Of a stretch of DNA of 64,000 nt, positions 1 through 8,067 are shown in pieces; position 1 is the stretch's first letter; every line of letters begins with the position of its first letter. Origin of the DNA: Nocardia australiensis (GTDB lineage Bacteria; Actinomycetota; Actinomycetes; Mycobacteriales; Mycobacteriaceae); assembly GCF_020733705.1 (NCBI RefSeq), contig NZ_JAJFZM010000001.1:1674001-1738000 (forward strand). Direction: 5' to 3'. The translations under genes were made by a program, and so were the position numbers. Below the pieces are notes generated by a model. It saw only the letters and a list, made by a program, of their open reading frames with translations. It ran no database searches and was not told the DNA's origin.

Positions 1-98
1 AACAGAGAAATTGTGTCGTGGACGTTTGTAACACGGTCGTCGAACCTGGACAGGTGCCGGTCCAGCCCCGACCGCGCCACCACGACGAGAGGAAACAA

Positions 99-839
99 AT
101 GACGTTCCAGTTGCGAACTGCGGTAGTAACCGGCGGATCGAGCGGTATCGGCTTCGCGACAGCACAAGCGCTGGTCGCCCGCGGAGACAAAGTGGTGATC
201 GGCGGGCGGGATGGCGACAAACTGGCGCAGGCGGCACGCACCCTCGGTAGCGCGGAGCAAGTCCGCTTCGTCGCGGGCGACAGCGCCGACCCAGCCACCG
301 CGACAGCGCTGGTGTCAGCCGCAGTGGAGGCATTCGGATCGATCGATATTCTGGTCAACAATGCCGGCACGTTCGGCATGACGCCGATCACCGATGTCGA
401 GCCGGCCGAACTCGACCAACTCCTGAACGGGAATCTACGCGGCACCTACCTCGTGACCCAGGCGGTCGCCCGACAGCTGATCGCCCAGAACACCGGGGGC
501 GCCATCGTCAACATCACCACCGCGCTGCTCTCACACGCCTTGGGCAGCCTGCCCGCCAGTGCCACACTGATCTCCAAGGGGGGCGTGCGCGCCCTCACCA
601 TCGCGCTGGCCGCCGAACTCGCCCCCTACCGGATCCGAGTGAACGAGGTCGCACCCGGCATTGTGCGCACTCCGCTACACGCTGGCGGTGATGTCGATGC
701 CCTCAGCGGTCTCGCAGCACTCAACCGCGTTGCCGAACCCCACGAAATCGCCTCCGCGGTGATACATCTCGCAGATGCCGACTTCACCACCGGCGCCATC
801 CTGACTGTCGACGGCGGCTTCGCAACAACCCGCGCCTGA
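99..839 (+). CDS. SDR-family oxidoreductase-like protein, atypical active site
   Basis: Short-chain dehydrogenase/reductase fold. The N-terminal cofactor motif TGGSSGIG lies at residues 11-18 and an NNAG motif follows mid-protein. I chose the ATG at 99 because AGAGGAAA sits just upstream; a GTG at 18 would only add a non-conserved extension. The length of 246 aa is normal for classical SDRs. The usual YxxxK catalytic pair is not intact: Lys160 is present but residue 156 is Thr rather than Tyr, and the usual Ser region reads NITT. The substrate cannot be inferred and the protein may not be a normal oxidoreductase. It stands alone, followed by about 160 bp and then an insertion sequence. Confidence 0.85.
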   Translation: MTFQLRTAVVTGGSSGIGFATAQALVARGDKVVIGGRDGDKLAQAARTLGSAEQVRFVAGDSADPATATALVSAAVEAFGSIDILVNNAGTFGMTPITDVEPAELDQLLNGNLRGTYLVTQAVARQLIAQNTGGAIVNITTALLSHALGSLPASATLISKGGVRALTIALAAELAPYRIRVNEVAPGIVRTPLHAGGDVDALSGLAALNRVAEPHEIASAVIHLADADFTTGAILTVDGGFATTRA

Positions 840-1007
840 CGCGCGATCCATGGAACCGATACCGGGAGGTGAGTGCTCAACTGCGCCATTTCAACACCGG
901 TAACGAGGGTCATCGCCCCTGCCGCTACCGAGCAGCTCGATACCTCGATCGGAGCCTTGGGACATCGCCAGGGATCGAGCGCGGAACACCTCCACATAAT
1001 CTCTTAG

Positions 1008-2600
1008 CTTGTTCTTTATCCTCGTGGACCAGACTGTTTGGCTTGCTTGATGATTCCCGGGACAAGCGGGCGGCCTTCGCCTGATCATGTGCTCCGACCA
1101 AGGAATCACGTGAATCAGAACGAAGGCCGTGGGGATGAGTCTGCCGGTCGCCGGTGAGGCGGGGGAAGCGTTCGCGGAACTGTCACGTATGCGCGGCGAG
1201 TTCTACGCGTGTCTGACCGTGCGCGGCGATGAGTTGTTCGAGCTCACCGACGCGATGCTATGTGCGCAGGGGGCGGTGCGGTCGATTCCGGAGTTGACAT
1301 TGACGCCCGAGCATCGCCGCGGGCACGGGGCGCTCTACGACGGCTTGAATGCCGGTCGTATCGATGTTGATCGATTGCGGAATCTGTTGTCCCGCACCAA
1401 GTTACCCAGGTTTCCGGAGGGTCGCCTGGTGTTGGCGGTGGATGTGTCGGCGTGGCTGCGTTCGGATGCGGCGTGTTCGCCGGATCGGCTGTTCTGCCAC
1501 GTCTACGGACGAGCGAAATCGGCATCGCAGTTCATCCCGGGCTGGCCGTACTCGTTCGTCGCGGTCCTCGAACCCGGCGCTTCATCCTGGACGCAGATCC
1601 TGGACGCGGTGCGCCTCGGTCCCGAAGACGACGCGACCGTGGTCACCGCCGCCCAACTGCGGCAGGTGGTGCAGCGGCTGATCGCTGCGGGCCAGTGGCG
1701 CGACGGTGACCCCGACATCCTGATCGTGGCCGACGCCGGCTACGACGTGTGCCGGCTGGGATGGGTGCTGGCCGATCTGCCGGTCGAACTGGTCGGGCGG
1801 CTGCGCTCGGACCGGGTGATGCAGCTACCCAAACCAGTCCGGGCACCCGGCACCAACGAGCGCCCACCCAAACACGGGCCGCAGTTCCGGTTCACCGACC
1901 CTGGGTCCTGGCCGGAGCCCGCGGTCACCACGATCACCGCGACCAGCAACTACGGCAAGGCCCTCACCCAGGCATGGGATCGGGTCCACCCCAGGTTGAC
2001 TCATCGCAGCGCCTGGCTCGGCCACGACGGCGCACTCCCGGTCATCGAGGGCACCCTGATCCGCCTCGAGGTCGCCCACCTGTCCCGAGACCGTGACGCG
2101 CCACCGGTCTGGCTGTGGTCCTCGAAAACCGGCGCCGCCGGCACTGATGTCGATCGGGCCTGGCAGGCGTTCTTACGGCGCTTCGACCTGGAACACACCT
2201 TCCGGCTGTTCAAGCAGACTTTGGGCTGGACCCGACCCAGGCTGCGGGAGCCCGAAGCCGCCGACCGCTGGACCTGGCTGCTCATCACCGCGCACACCCA
2301 GTTGCGACTCGCTCGTCCTCTCACCGCCGATCTGCGCCACTCTTGGGAAAAGCCCGCAGCCCCTGCACAATTGACTCCGGCGCGCGTGCGGCGGTGGTTT
2401 CGGAACCTCCGCCCGGCACTGGCCTGTCCGGCCAGAGCGCCGAAACCCTCCCGACCGGGCCCCGGCAGGCCATCCGGACAGCGCAACCGCCACCGCGCCA
2501 CCCGCTACGACGTCGGCAAAACCGTCAAACGACCCAACCGACTACCCGCTGGCCACGCCCTGGCCAGGCCCGAACGAGTAACCCGAGGATAAAGAACAAG
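1008..2600 (+). mobile_element. Insertion sequence A (1593 bp) with 17-bp inverted repeats
   Basis: The left end 1008-1024 (CTTGTTCTTTATCCTCG) is a perfect inverted copy of 2584-2600. A direct repeat CTTAG flanks the element at 1003-1007 and 2601-2605 and reads as the target duplication. If the duplication is instead the 4-bp TTAG, it fits the YTAR target preference of IS701-type elements. One transposase gene fills the element and is intact, so it could still be mobile. I could not identify an interrupted host gene on its flanks. Confidence 0.85.
1135..2592 (+). CDS. DDE transposase of insertion sequence A
   Basis: DDE-type transposase of about 486 aa, read through without frameshift. Probable catalytic acidic residues lie in AVDVSAW (first Asp), VADAGYD (second Asp) and FDLEHTFRLFKQ (Glu), in the RNase-H-like order. 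The C-terminus is rich in Arg and Pro. I prefer the ATG at 1135, about 8 nt after AAGG, over the in-frame GTG at 1129. The stop lies within the right inverted repeat, as is common in compact IS elements. The family is an IS701/IS4-like actinobacterial transposase; the exact family is uncertain. Confidence 0.85.
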   Translation: MSLPVAGEAGEAFAELSRMRGEFYACLTVRGDELFELTDAMLCAQGAVRSIPELTLTPEHRRGHGALYDGLNAGRIDVDRLRNLLSRTKLPRFPEGRLVLAVDVSAWLRSDAACSPDRLFCHVYGRAKSASQFIPGWPYSFVAVLEPGASSWTQILDAVRLGPEDDATVVTAAQLRQVVQRLIAAGQWRDGDPDILIVADAGYDVCRLGWVLADLPVELVGRLRSDRVMQLPKPVRAPGTNERPPKHGPQFRFTDPGSWPEPAVTTITATSNYGKALTQAWDRVHPRLTHRSAWLGHDGALPVIEGTLIRLEVAHLSRDRDAPPVWLWSSKTGAAGTDVDRAWQAFLRRFDLEHTFRLFKQTLGWTRPRLREPEAADRWTWLLITAHTQLRLARPLTADLRHSWEKPAAPAQLTPARVRRWFRNLRPALACPARAPKPSRPGPGRPSGQRNRHRATRYDVGKTVKRPNRLPAGHALARPERVTRG

Positions 2601-2657
2601 CTTAGACGCCCTCCGCCATGCCTGCACATCACCGGGACTTCGGACTTACTCGTCTAG

Positions 2658-4096
2658 TGGGACTTTGTTAGGTTTGTCACGAAGGGGCGTGCCGTCTCGA
2701 GATTCGGCGTGATTCTCGAGACGATGCCGGGGTGGATGCTGCAGCGCTGGTCGAGGTTGATGCTCGGCTCGATTCCTTTGTGAGCGAGGTGTTCTCGTCG
2801 TTGGCGCGTAGGGACCGGGTCGCGACGGCGGGGGTGTATGCGCGTGGGTTGCTGCTCAACGGTGAGCGCAAGTCGATGCAGCCGATGGCCGATCGGCTAG
2901 GGGTGGATCATCAGCGGTTGCAGCAGTTCGTGACTTCCTCACCGTGGAAGGTCGAGCCGGTGCGAATGGTGTTGTCGCGCAAGGCGTGTGAGCTGATCGT
3001 CCCGGACGCGTGGGTGGTCGACGACACCGGGTTCGCCAAGGACGGTGACGCGTCGGCGTGTGTGGCCCGGCAATACTCGGGCACCCTCGGTAAGGTCGGC
3101 AACTGCCAGATCGCGGTCAGTGTGCACGCCGCTACCGACGCCGCGTCGTGCCCGTTGAACTGGCGGTTGTTCATGCCCGAGCGCTGGGACGACGCGTGCG
3201 CCGACGATCTGGATGCCGCGGCCGTGATTGCGGCACGGCGGGCGAAATCTGCGATCCCCGACGATGAGCGGCACCAGCCGAAATGGGAACAGGCGCTGGG
3301 GATGATCGATCAGCTCCTGGACTGGGGCCGGCCCCGCCCACCGGTGGTGGCCGCCGACGCCGGCTACGGCGAGAACGCGCAGTTCCGCGCCGGGCTGACA
3401 GAACGAGACCTGCCCTACATCGTCGCAGTCAGGGCCGCCACCAGCCTCTATCCCGCCGCCGCCCGACCCGAGCCCGCCGAATACAGCGGGTTCGGCCGCC
3501 CGCCGACCCGGCCCCGCTACCGCATCCCGAAATCCAGCTGCAAGGCCCTGGCCACCGCCGCCGACCCGCACGCCTGGTGCGAGGTGACCTGGCGGCAAGG
3601 AACCAAGACCACACCCAACAACCCCGACGCCGCCATGACCTCCCGCTTCGCCGCCCTGCGCGTGCGCCCGGCCGGACACCGGGTGCCCCGCGCCACCGAC
3701 GGCACCATCGCCGAGGTCTGGCTTCTGGCCGAATGGCCCACCGACACAACAGAACCCACCGACTACTGGCTATCCACCCTGCCCGCCGACACCCCCATCG
3801 CCGAGCTCGTACGCCTGGCCAAACTACGGTGGCGCATCGAACACGACTACCGCGAACTCAAAGTCGCACTCGGCCTGGACCACTTCGAGGGCCGCTCCTG
3901 GCTCGGCTGGCACCACCACGCCACCCTCGCCACCGCCGCCCACCTGTTCCTCACCACCCTCCGGCTCACCGACCCAAAAGCCGCTGGGCAGGACTGACCC
4001 TCTACAGCATCGTCCGCGAAATCCAACGCGCACTGGCCATTTGGATCGGCACCTGCCCACTATGCCACCACACCTTCCCAACCTAACAAAGTCCTA
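2658..4096 (+). mobile_element. IS701-family insertion sequence B (1439 bp)
   Basis: The left end 2658-2674 (TGGGACTTTGTTAGGTT) matches the reverse complement of 4080-4096 with one mismatch in 17. The tetranucleotide CTAG flanks both sides (2654-2657 and 4097-4100), matching the YTAR duplication typical of IS701 elements. Only 52 bp separate it from insertion sequence A. Its right edge falls inside an SDR gene remnant on the minus strand, so it disrupted that gene. Confidence 0.9.
2732..3997 (+). CDS. IS701-family transposase
   Basis: DDE superfamily transposase of 421 aa. The catalytic triad is visible as VVDDTGFAKDG, ADAGYG and the YRELK motif in RIEHDYRELKVALGLDHFEG, followed by the GWHHH signature seen in IS701 proteins. 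The GTG at 2732 is the first in-frame start after the inverted repeat; no strong Shine-Dalgarno is seen. The frame is open throughout, so the element looks functional. Confidence 0.92.
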   Translation: MDAAALVEVDARLDSFVSEVFSSLARRDRVATAGVYARGLLLNGERKSMQPMADRLGVDHQRLQQFVTSSPWKVEPVRMVLSRKACELIVPDAWVVDDTGFAKDGDASACVARQYSGTLGKVGNCQIAVSVHAATDAASCPLNWRLFMPERWDDACADDLDAAAVIAARRAKSAIPDDERHQPKWEQALGMIDQLLDWGRPRPPVVAADAGYGENAQFRAGLTERDLPYIVAVRAATSLYPAAARPEPAEYSGFGRPPTRPRYRIPKSSCKALATAADPHAWCEVTWRQGTKTTPNNPDAAMTSRFAALRVRPAGHRVPRATDGTIAEVWLLAEWPTDTTEPTDYWLSTLPADTPIAELVRLAKLRWRIEHDYRELKVALGLDHFEGRSWLGWHHHATLATAAHLFLTTLRLTDPKAAGQD

Positions 4097-4335
4097 CTAG
4101 GTGGTTGGTGGCGAACGTCAGCTCGTGGCCGTCTGGCGTCTCACGCCGTTGCGGCTGGTCGAGCAGCACACCAGCGTTGCACACGACCGCGTCGAGGCTG
4201 TCGAACTCCAGTGCGTCCACCGAGGATTCAGCGACGAGAGGTCTGCGAGATCCAATCGGAGGTGGCGTACACGCGCATAGGGGACGTGGGAGCGGATCGA
4301 GGTCATCGCGGCGTCGGCTTTGGTGGTGTCACGGC
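4097..4335 (-). pseudogene. Internal fragment of an SDR gene, cut by IS701 element
   Basis: Reading leftward, one frame gives ...RDTTKADAAMTSI...LRLDLADLSSL. Near 4220 the frame shifts and continues LDAVVCNAGVLLDQ... to ...LTFATNH, where the CTAG target site of the IS701 element begins. These are the mid-region motifs of a retinol-dehydrogenase-type SDR (D-L-A-D-L, CNAG, TNHL). Both ends are missing. The 5' side is replaced by the start of the TetR gene at about 4335 and the 3' side is not found beyond the IS pair. A frameshift inside the fragment shows the decay is more than a simple insertion. Confidence 0.7.
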
Positions 4336-4895
4336 TGCCGAGGCGTAAGAAGGCCGCCACCCGCCAAGCCCTGGCCAACGCGGCACGGCGGCTGTTCCTG
4401 GAAGGAGGCTTCGACAAGGTCACCGTCGCCGAGATCGCCGACGCCGCAGACACGGCGGTATCGACGCTATTCGTGCACTTCCCTGGTGGGAAGGAGGCGC
4501 TACTCCTCGGCGACGGAGACGAACGTGAACGGGCTCTGACCGCTGCGGTGCGGCAACGCCGGAAGGACGTCGCAATCCTGCAAGCCCTGCGAGACTTCCT
4601 CGCCACGCGAGGCCCCTTCGATCCTGAACCCGATCCGGAATCGCGGCGCATCGCCGAACTCGTGATCTCCACTCCGGCCCTGCGGGCTTACGCCAGGACA
4701 CTGTGGACCGGCTGCGAAGCCGCGCTCACCCGAGTCCTCGCCGAGCAGACCGGCCGCGATGCAGGTGACCTTTCCCTCCGGCTGCTGGCTCGCTATGTCC
4801 TGGAGATCCCTGATCTCGCCGGCACCCGGCCGGACCCGCTCGCCGCCCTGGACGCCGCTTTCACCCACCTCCGACGCGGCTGGCCCGACGTTTGA
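4320..4895 (+). CDS. TetR/AcrR-family transcriptional regulator
   Basis: About 191 aa. The N-terminal helix-turn-helix is clear (RKKAATRQALANAARRLFLE, then VTVAEIADAADTAVSTLFVHF), followed by a ligand-binding helical domain ending RRGWPDV. Candidate starts are TTG 4320, GTG 4323 and GTG 4326; none has a convincing ribosome site. Its first codons overlap the SDR remnant on the opposite strand, which suggests the original upstream region was lost in a rearrangement and that expression may be altered. Its target is unknown. Confidence 0.85.
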   Translation: MVVSRLPRRKKAATRQALANAARRLFLEGGFDKVTVAEIADAADTAVSTLFVHFPGGKEALLLGDGDERERALTAAVRQRRKDVAILQALRDFLATRGPFDPEPDPESRRIAELVISTPALRAYARTLWTGCEAALTRVLAEQTGRDAGDLSLRLLARYVLEIPDLAGTRPDPLAALDAAFTHLRRGWPDV

Positions 4896-5072
4896 CCACA
4901 ACTCCGCCACCCCGCAACAGCTGAACCGCACGGCAACCCGACCGCTCATCGACATGAGCATGGTGAAGCGGCGCGTAACCCAGATGTCCTGTTATACAAC
5001 CGATCTGTGGCACTACCGTAAGTCCGGTGGTCTGTCTCCGGCTGGGACATTCAGGTGATGCTGAGGGTTCGG

Positions 5073-5777
5073 TCAGGTCGAGTGGAGGTGGCGGGCGGTG
5101 GGGGAGGCGGTGACGGCTGCCGGGTCCGGGTGGGTGCCGAAGAGGCGGTCGGCGGTGCCGGAGGTGGTTACGGTGAACCAGTAGTGCTCGTTCTTGTAGT
5201 GATGGTGGCGGTGGTTGCGCCAAACTGCCCGGTATAACGAGCCTTTCGGCTTGTAGTCGGTGTGTATCAGGTAGTGGGTCCACTCGTAGCCGAGGCCGAG
5301 GACGGTGATCATCAGTAGGCAGGTCAGGCCGAGTCCGAGGCGTGGGAAGGCAAGAGCCGCAAGGGCTATCAGCACGATGACGAGTACCGCCAGCGTCTTC
5401 GTCGGGATGAAGATCAGCGGAATGTTGCGTGGATCCACATGGTGCTCACGGTGTTTGCGTGCCAACTCGCTATCGATCGGAATCGGACCGATCTTGCGTG
5501 GCCGCCAATGCAGGACGGTGACGTGCACGATCCATTCGAAGGCCGGGAAGAACGCGAGCATAACGGCGGGAACCAGCGCGTCGGTCCATTGCCAGTCGCC
5601 GACCAGAATTCGGCCGATGATGGCCGCGAGCAGGGTGGTGCCGATGAGCCAAGGCGAGGGATGTCGGACGAATTCGCGAAAGGCATCGCCGAGCGAGAGG
5701 CCGCGTCGCAGCGCCCGCTCGTCGCGACGCACGCGTTCGCGTGCTGAATCCTGTTCGGACGATTGGGGTTTCGTCAT
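5073..5777 (-). CDS. Fatty acid hydroxylase / sterol desaturase family membrane protein
   Basis: Integral membrane di-iron enzyme of 234 aa. The histidine clusters expected of the family are present: KHREHH after the first pair of membrane segments, EWTHYLIH, and a C-terminal NHRHHHYKNEH. At least four hydrophobic segments surround them. It probably hydroxylates a lipid; the substrate is not evident. The ATG at 5777 lies 24 bp after the FCD/GntR gene on the same strand, so the pair is likely one transcription unit. Confidence 0.88.
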   Translation of the reverse strand: MTKPQSSEQDSARERVRRDERALRRGLSLGDAFREFVRHPSPWLIGTTLLAAIIGRILVGDWQWTDALVPAVMLAFFPAFEWIVHVTVLHWRPRKIGPIPIDSELARKHREHHVDPRNIPLIFIPTKTLAVLVIVLIALAALAFPRLGLGLTCLLMITVLGLGYEWTHYLIHTDYKPKGSLYRAVWRNHRHHHYKNEHYWFTVTTSGTADRLFGTHPDPAAVTASPTARHLHST

Positions 5778-5801
5778 GACATTTCCTCTGTTGATGCGCG
5801 A

Positions 5802-6521
5802 TCAGTGCCCGCCGAGGGCGTCGATCAAAGTGGTGGTCGCCGGCGCGAGCAGCGTCCGAGCGATATCGGCGGCCTCATTCGGCCGGCCCGCGACAATGGC
5901 GGCGGCCAGTTCGCGATACGCCTCGACATTGCCCACCTCGGCGGACATGATCGGGGCCAGCGCGACGAGCGCGGGTTCGTAGGCCGCGCGCAGCATGTTG
6001 AACATCAGCCGGAACACGATCGAGTCGGCCGCGTCGACGACGTGGTCCCAGAAATCCAGTGCATGCCGCTGCTGCGTTACCGGATCCGCTTCGGCGGCAA
6101 GCGCTGTCACGCTGCGCTCCAGCGCCGTGCCGACTTCGGAGTGGGTCGCGGCGAGTCGAGTCGCCGCGAGTTCGGCCACCTTCGGCCCGTTGTGCAGCCG
6201 AGCCTCCAGAATGCTGCGCGCTACACCGGGATCCAGCTCACCGGCCCGAACCAGCAAGCGCGGCAACACTTCCAGTCCTGCCCCGCGCCGATAGTCGAGC
6301 ACCGTCGTCGCATCCCCTTGACGAACCGCCACCAGCCCCGCCGCCGCCAACCGCTGCAACGCCTCCCGCACCGCAGGCCGGGAAACCCCGAGCGCCTCGG
6401 CCAACTGCCGCTCGCTGGGCAACGTCGCCCCCGGCGCCAACTCCCCACTCAGCACATCCGCCGCGATCTGCTCGAACACATCGCCGGACACCGACCGCTT
6501 GACAACGGGTTGCAACGCCAT
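5802..6521 (-). CDS. FCD-domain GntR-family (FadR-like) regulator
   Basis: 239 aa from the ATG at 6521; an upstream in-frame start at 6569 would overlap the operator-like site. The N-terminal winged helix contains [22 protein letters not shown], the GntR signature. The C-terminal all-helical FCD domain has the metal/ligand residues spread through [16 protein letters not shown] and the final helices. It lies immediately upstream of the hydroxylase gene and probably controls it together with itself through the palindrome at 6558-6568. Confidence 0.88.
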   Translation of the reverse strand: MALQPVVKRSVSGDVFEQIAADVLSGELAPGATLPSERQLAEALGVSRPAVREALQRLAAAGLVAVRQGDATTVLDYRRGAGLEVLPRLLVRAGELDPGVARSILEARLHNGPKVAELAATRLAATHSEVGTALERSVTALAAEADPVTQQRHALDFWDHVVDAADSIVFRLMFNMLRAAYEPALVALAPIMSAEVGNVEAYRELAAAIVAGRPNEAADIARTLLAPATTTLIDALGGH

Positions 6522-6557
6522 ATCCTCACTGTCCCCGCAATAGGCCAGGTGGTCAAG

Positions 6558-6568
6558 TGGTAAGACCA
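6558..6568. promoter_or_regulatory. Candidate GntR/FadR-type operator
   Basis: The perfect palindrome TGGTAAGACCA (TGGT-N3-ACCA) lies 37 bp upstream of the GntR start. It matches the half-site and spacing known for FadR-subfamily operators (TGGTCnGACCA). Autoregulation of the GntR-hydroxylase unit is inferred. Confidence 0.5.
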
Positions 6569-6700
6569 ATTCGGTCGCGGTCGTGTCGCGGGCGACGTAT
6601 TGCCCGGAAGGTCATCGGTCAGTTGTTCGGGCGTCATGGCGGTTGGCATGACGGCGGTGGTGCTATGCCGGGCAACTGTGCGGCGACGTAATTTCCGCGC

Positions 6701-7324
6701 GTGCCGGTCGTCGGTGGCAGGGTGTTCGGTGTGGGTGACTATTTCGAACGGATCGTCGATCTCGAAGTGACTGCGGCGGACGCGGATGCGCTGGCGGCAC
6801 GCATCGTGGACTGGATGGTGTCGCGGCGCTGGCTGCTGCGGGAGATGTCCGGGGAGGTGATGTACAGCCTCCAGGTGGACGAAGGCTATGTGCCGGGACC
6901 GGATTGGGCACAGATCACCCAGGAATGGGGCGAGGACTGGATCCCCGGTCCAGTCGCCGTCATCATCGGCCGCCACGACCATTACGCCGGGCAGGGTGGG
7001 ATCGAACCCGCTTCAGCGCAGTGCCCGCACTGTTCGGCCACCACTGTGATCATCGACTACCCGCTGCAATGGGAAGCCGACCCTGCGGTGTGGCAGCCGT
7101 TCTCGGACGCCATCGACGCATGGAAACAGACCGGCCTCGGCACCGCGACCTGCCGCACCTGTCGCGCGCCGAGCACGATCACCGACTGGCAATGGGCAGA
7201 CGGCTTCGCCCTCGGCGCCCTCGCCTTCGACTTCTGGGGTTGGCCACCACTCACCGATGACTTCATCACCGAGCTCGGTGCGCAATTGGGTCACCGCACC
7301 GAACACCACACGGGCAAGTTCTAA
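6701..7324 (+). CDS. Hypothetical protein with a paired CxxC motif
   Basis: About 207 aa, no family recognised. Two cysteine pairs, CPHC and CRTC, about 45 residues apart could bind a zinc ion. The rest is rich in Trp and acidic residues with no signal peptide or membrane segment. The start is uncertain: GTG at 6701 or GTG at 6731. It is transcribed away from the GntR gene and converges on the ABC operon. Confidence 0.65.
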   Translation: MPVVGGRVFGVGDYFERIVDLEVTAADADALAARIVDWMVSRRWLLREMSGEVMYSLQVDEGYVPGPDWAQITQEWGEDWIPGPVAVIIGRHDHYAGQGGIEPASAQCPHCSATTVIIDYPLQWEADPAVWQPFSDAIDAWKQTGLGTATCRTCRAPSTITDWQWADGFALGALAFDFWGWPPLTDDFITELGAQLGHRTEHHTGKF

Positions 7325-7398
7325 AACGTCGAGAACCTCGCTGCCGCAAGAGGATAAACACGCCCCGGAACATGGCCGCATGCCCGGAACAGGCAAGC

Positions 7399-8067
7399 TC
7401 AGCTTGGGTCGGAGCCTCGGATGGCGGATAGCCAGATGGTGGTGGCGGCGGCAACGCAGGTGGCGGCGAGGAAGGCCGGGAAGCCGTCGTTTGCGATGTA
7501 GATCCACAGCAACGCGATGAAGGGGGCCGCCACGGCGGATTGGGCGTCGAGCAGGAGGCGGCGGGACGGTCGGGTCGATCTGGTTGCCTGGGCCGGGGCG
7601 TCGGGGTCCGGGCGTGACGGGTTGTCGATGAGGCGGCCCGCAGGTTCGGTATCGCGGATGCGCCCGGAGGGATATAGGCGCAGGCCGCCGGCGCGCGCGG
7701 CCCGAGCGGTCATCTCGCCGTCGGCGGCCGTCATGGTGAGCAGGGCCGGATCGAAATAGACAGGCAGCCAACGGGGTCGGCCGGTTCCGCTGATTTCCAA
7801 CCAGGTTCGGCTGAGCAGCCGATGTTCTTGCCGGACGCGTTTGATGACGATAGTGCGTGCGGCACCGGTCAATCCGTTCGACACCTTGCCCAGCGCCATG
7901 CTCAGCCGATAGGTCGTGTAGCCGATGATCCCCAAGGCCACCGTTGCCAGCGCGGCGATTTGGTCGAGGTCGGCGAACGGCGCCCACGCGACACATATCG
8001 CGAGGGCGCCGATCGTCACGCTGACCGGGTACACCAATGGGTTGCCCCGACCCGGTCCGGAATTCAC
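7399..8067 (-). CDS. Small membrane protein coupled to the ABC operon
   Basis: 222 aa from the GTG at 8067, whose codon overlaps the TGA of the preceding binding-protein gene (GTGA); a longer frame to 8208 lies inside that gene. Two hydrophobic hairpins are visible, one near the N-terminus (about residues 10-55) and one near the C-terminus, separated by a basic soluble region. No family is recognised. The overlap implies translation coupled to the peptide-transporter operon. Confidence 0.7.
   Translation of the reverse strand: MNSGPGRGNPLVYPVSVTIGALAICVAWAPFADLDQIAALATVALGIIGYTTYRLSMALGKVSNGLTGAARTIVIKRVRQEHRLLSRTWLEISGTGRPRWLPVYFDPALLTMTAADGEMTARAARAGGLRLYPSGRIRDTEPAGRLIDNPSRPDPDAPAQATRSTRPSRRLLLDAQSAVAAPFIALLWIYIANDGFPAFLAATCVAAATTIWLSAIRGSDPS

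Noticed and set aside
869..1084. Short plus-strand frame crossing the left end of insertion sequence A
   Set aside because: It runs through the IS boundary and inverted repeat and has no coding signature.
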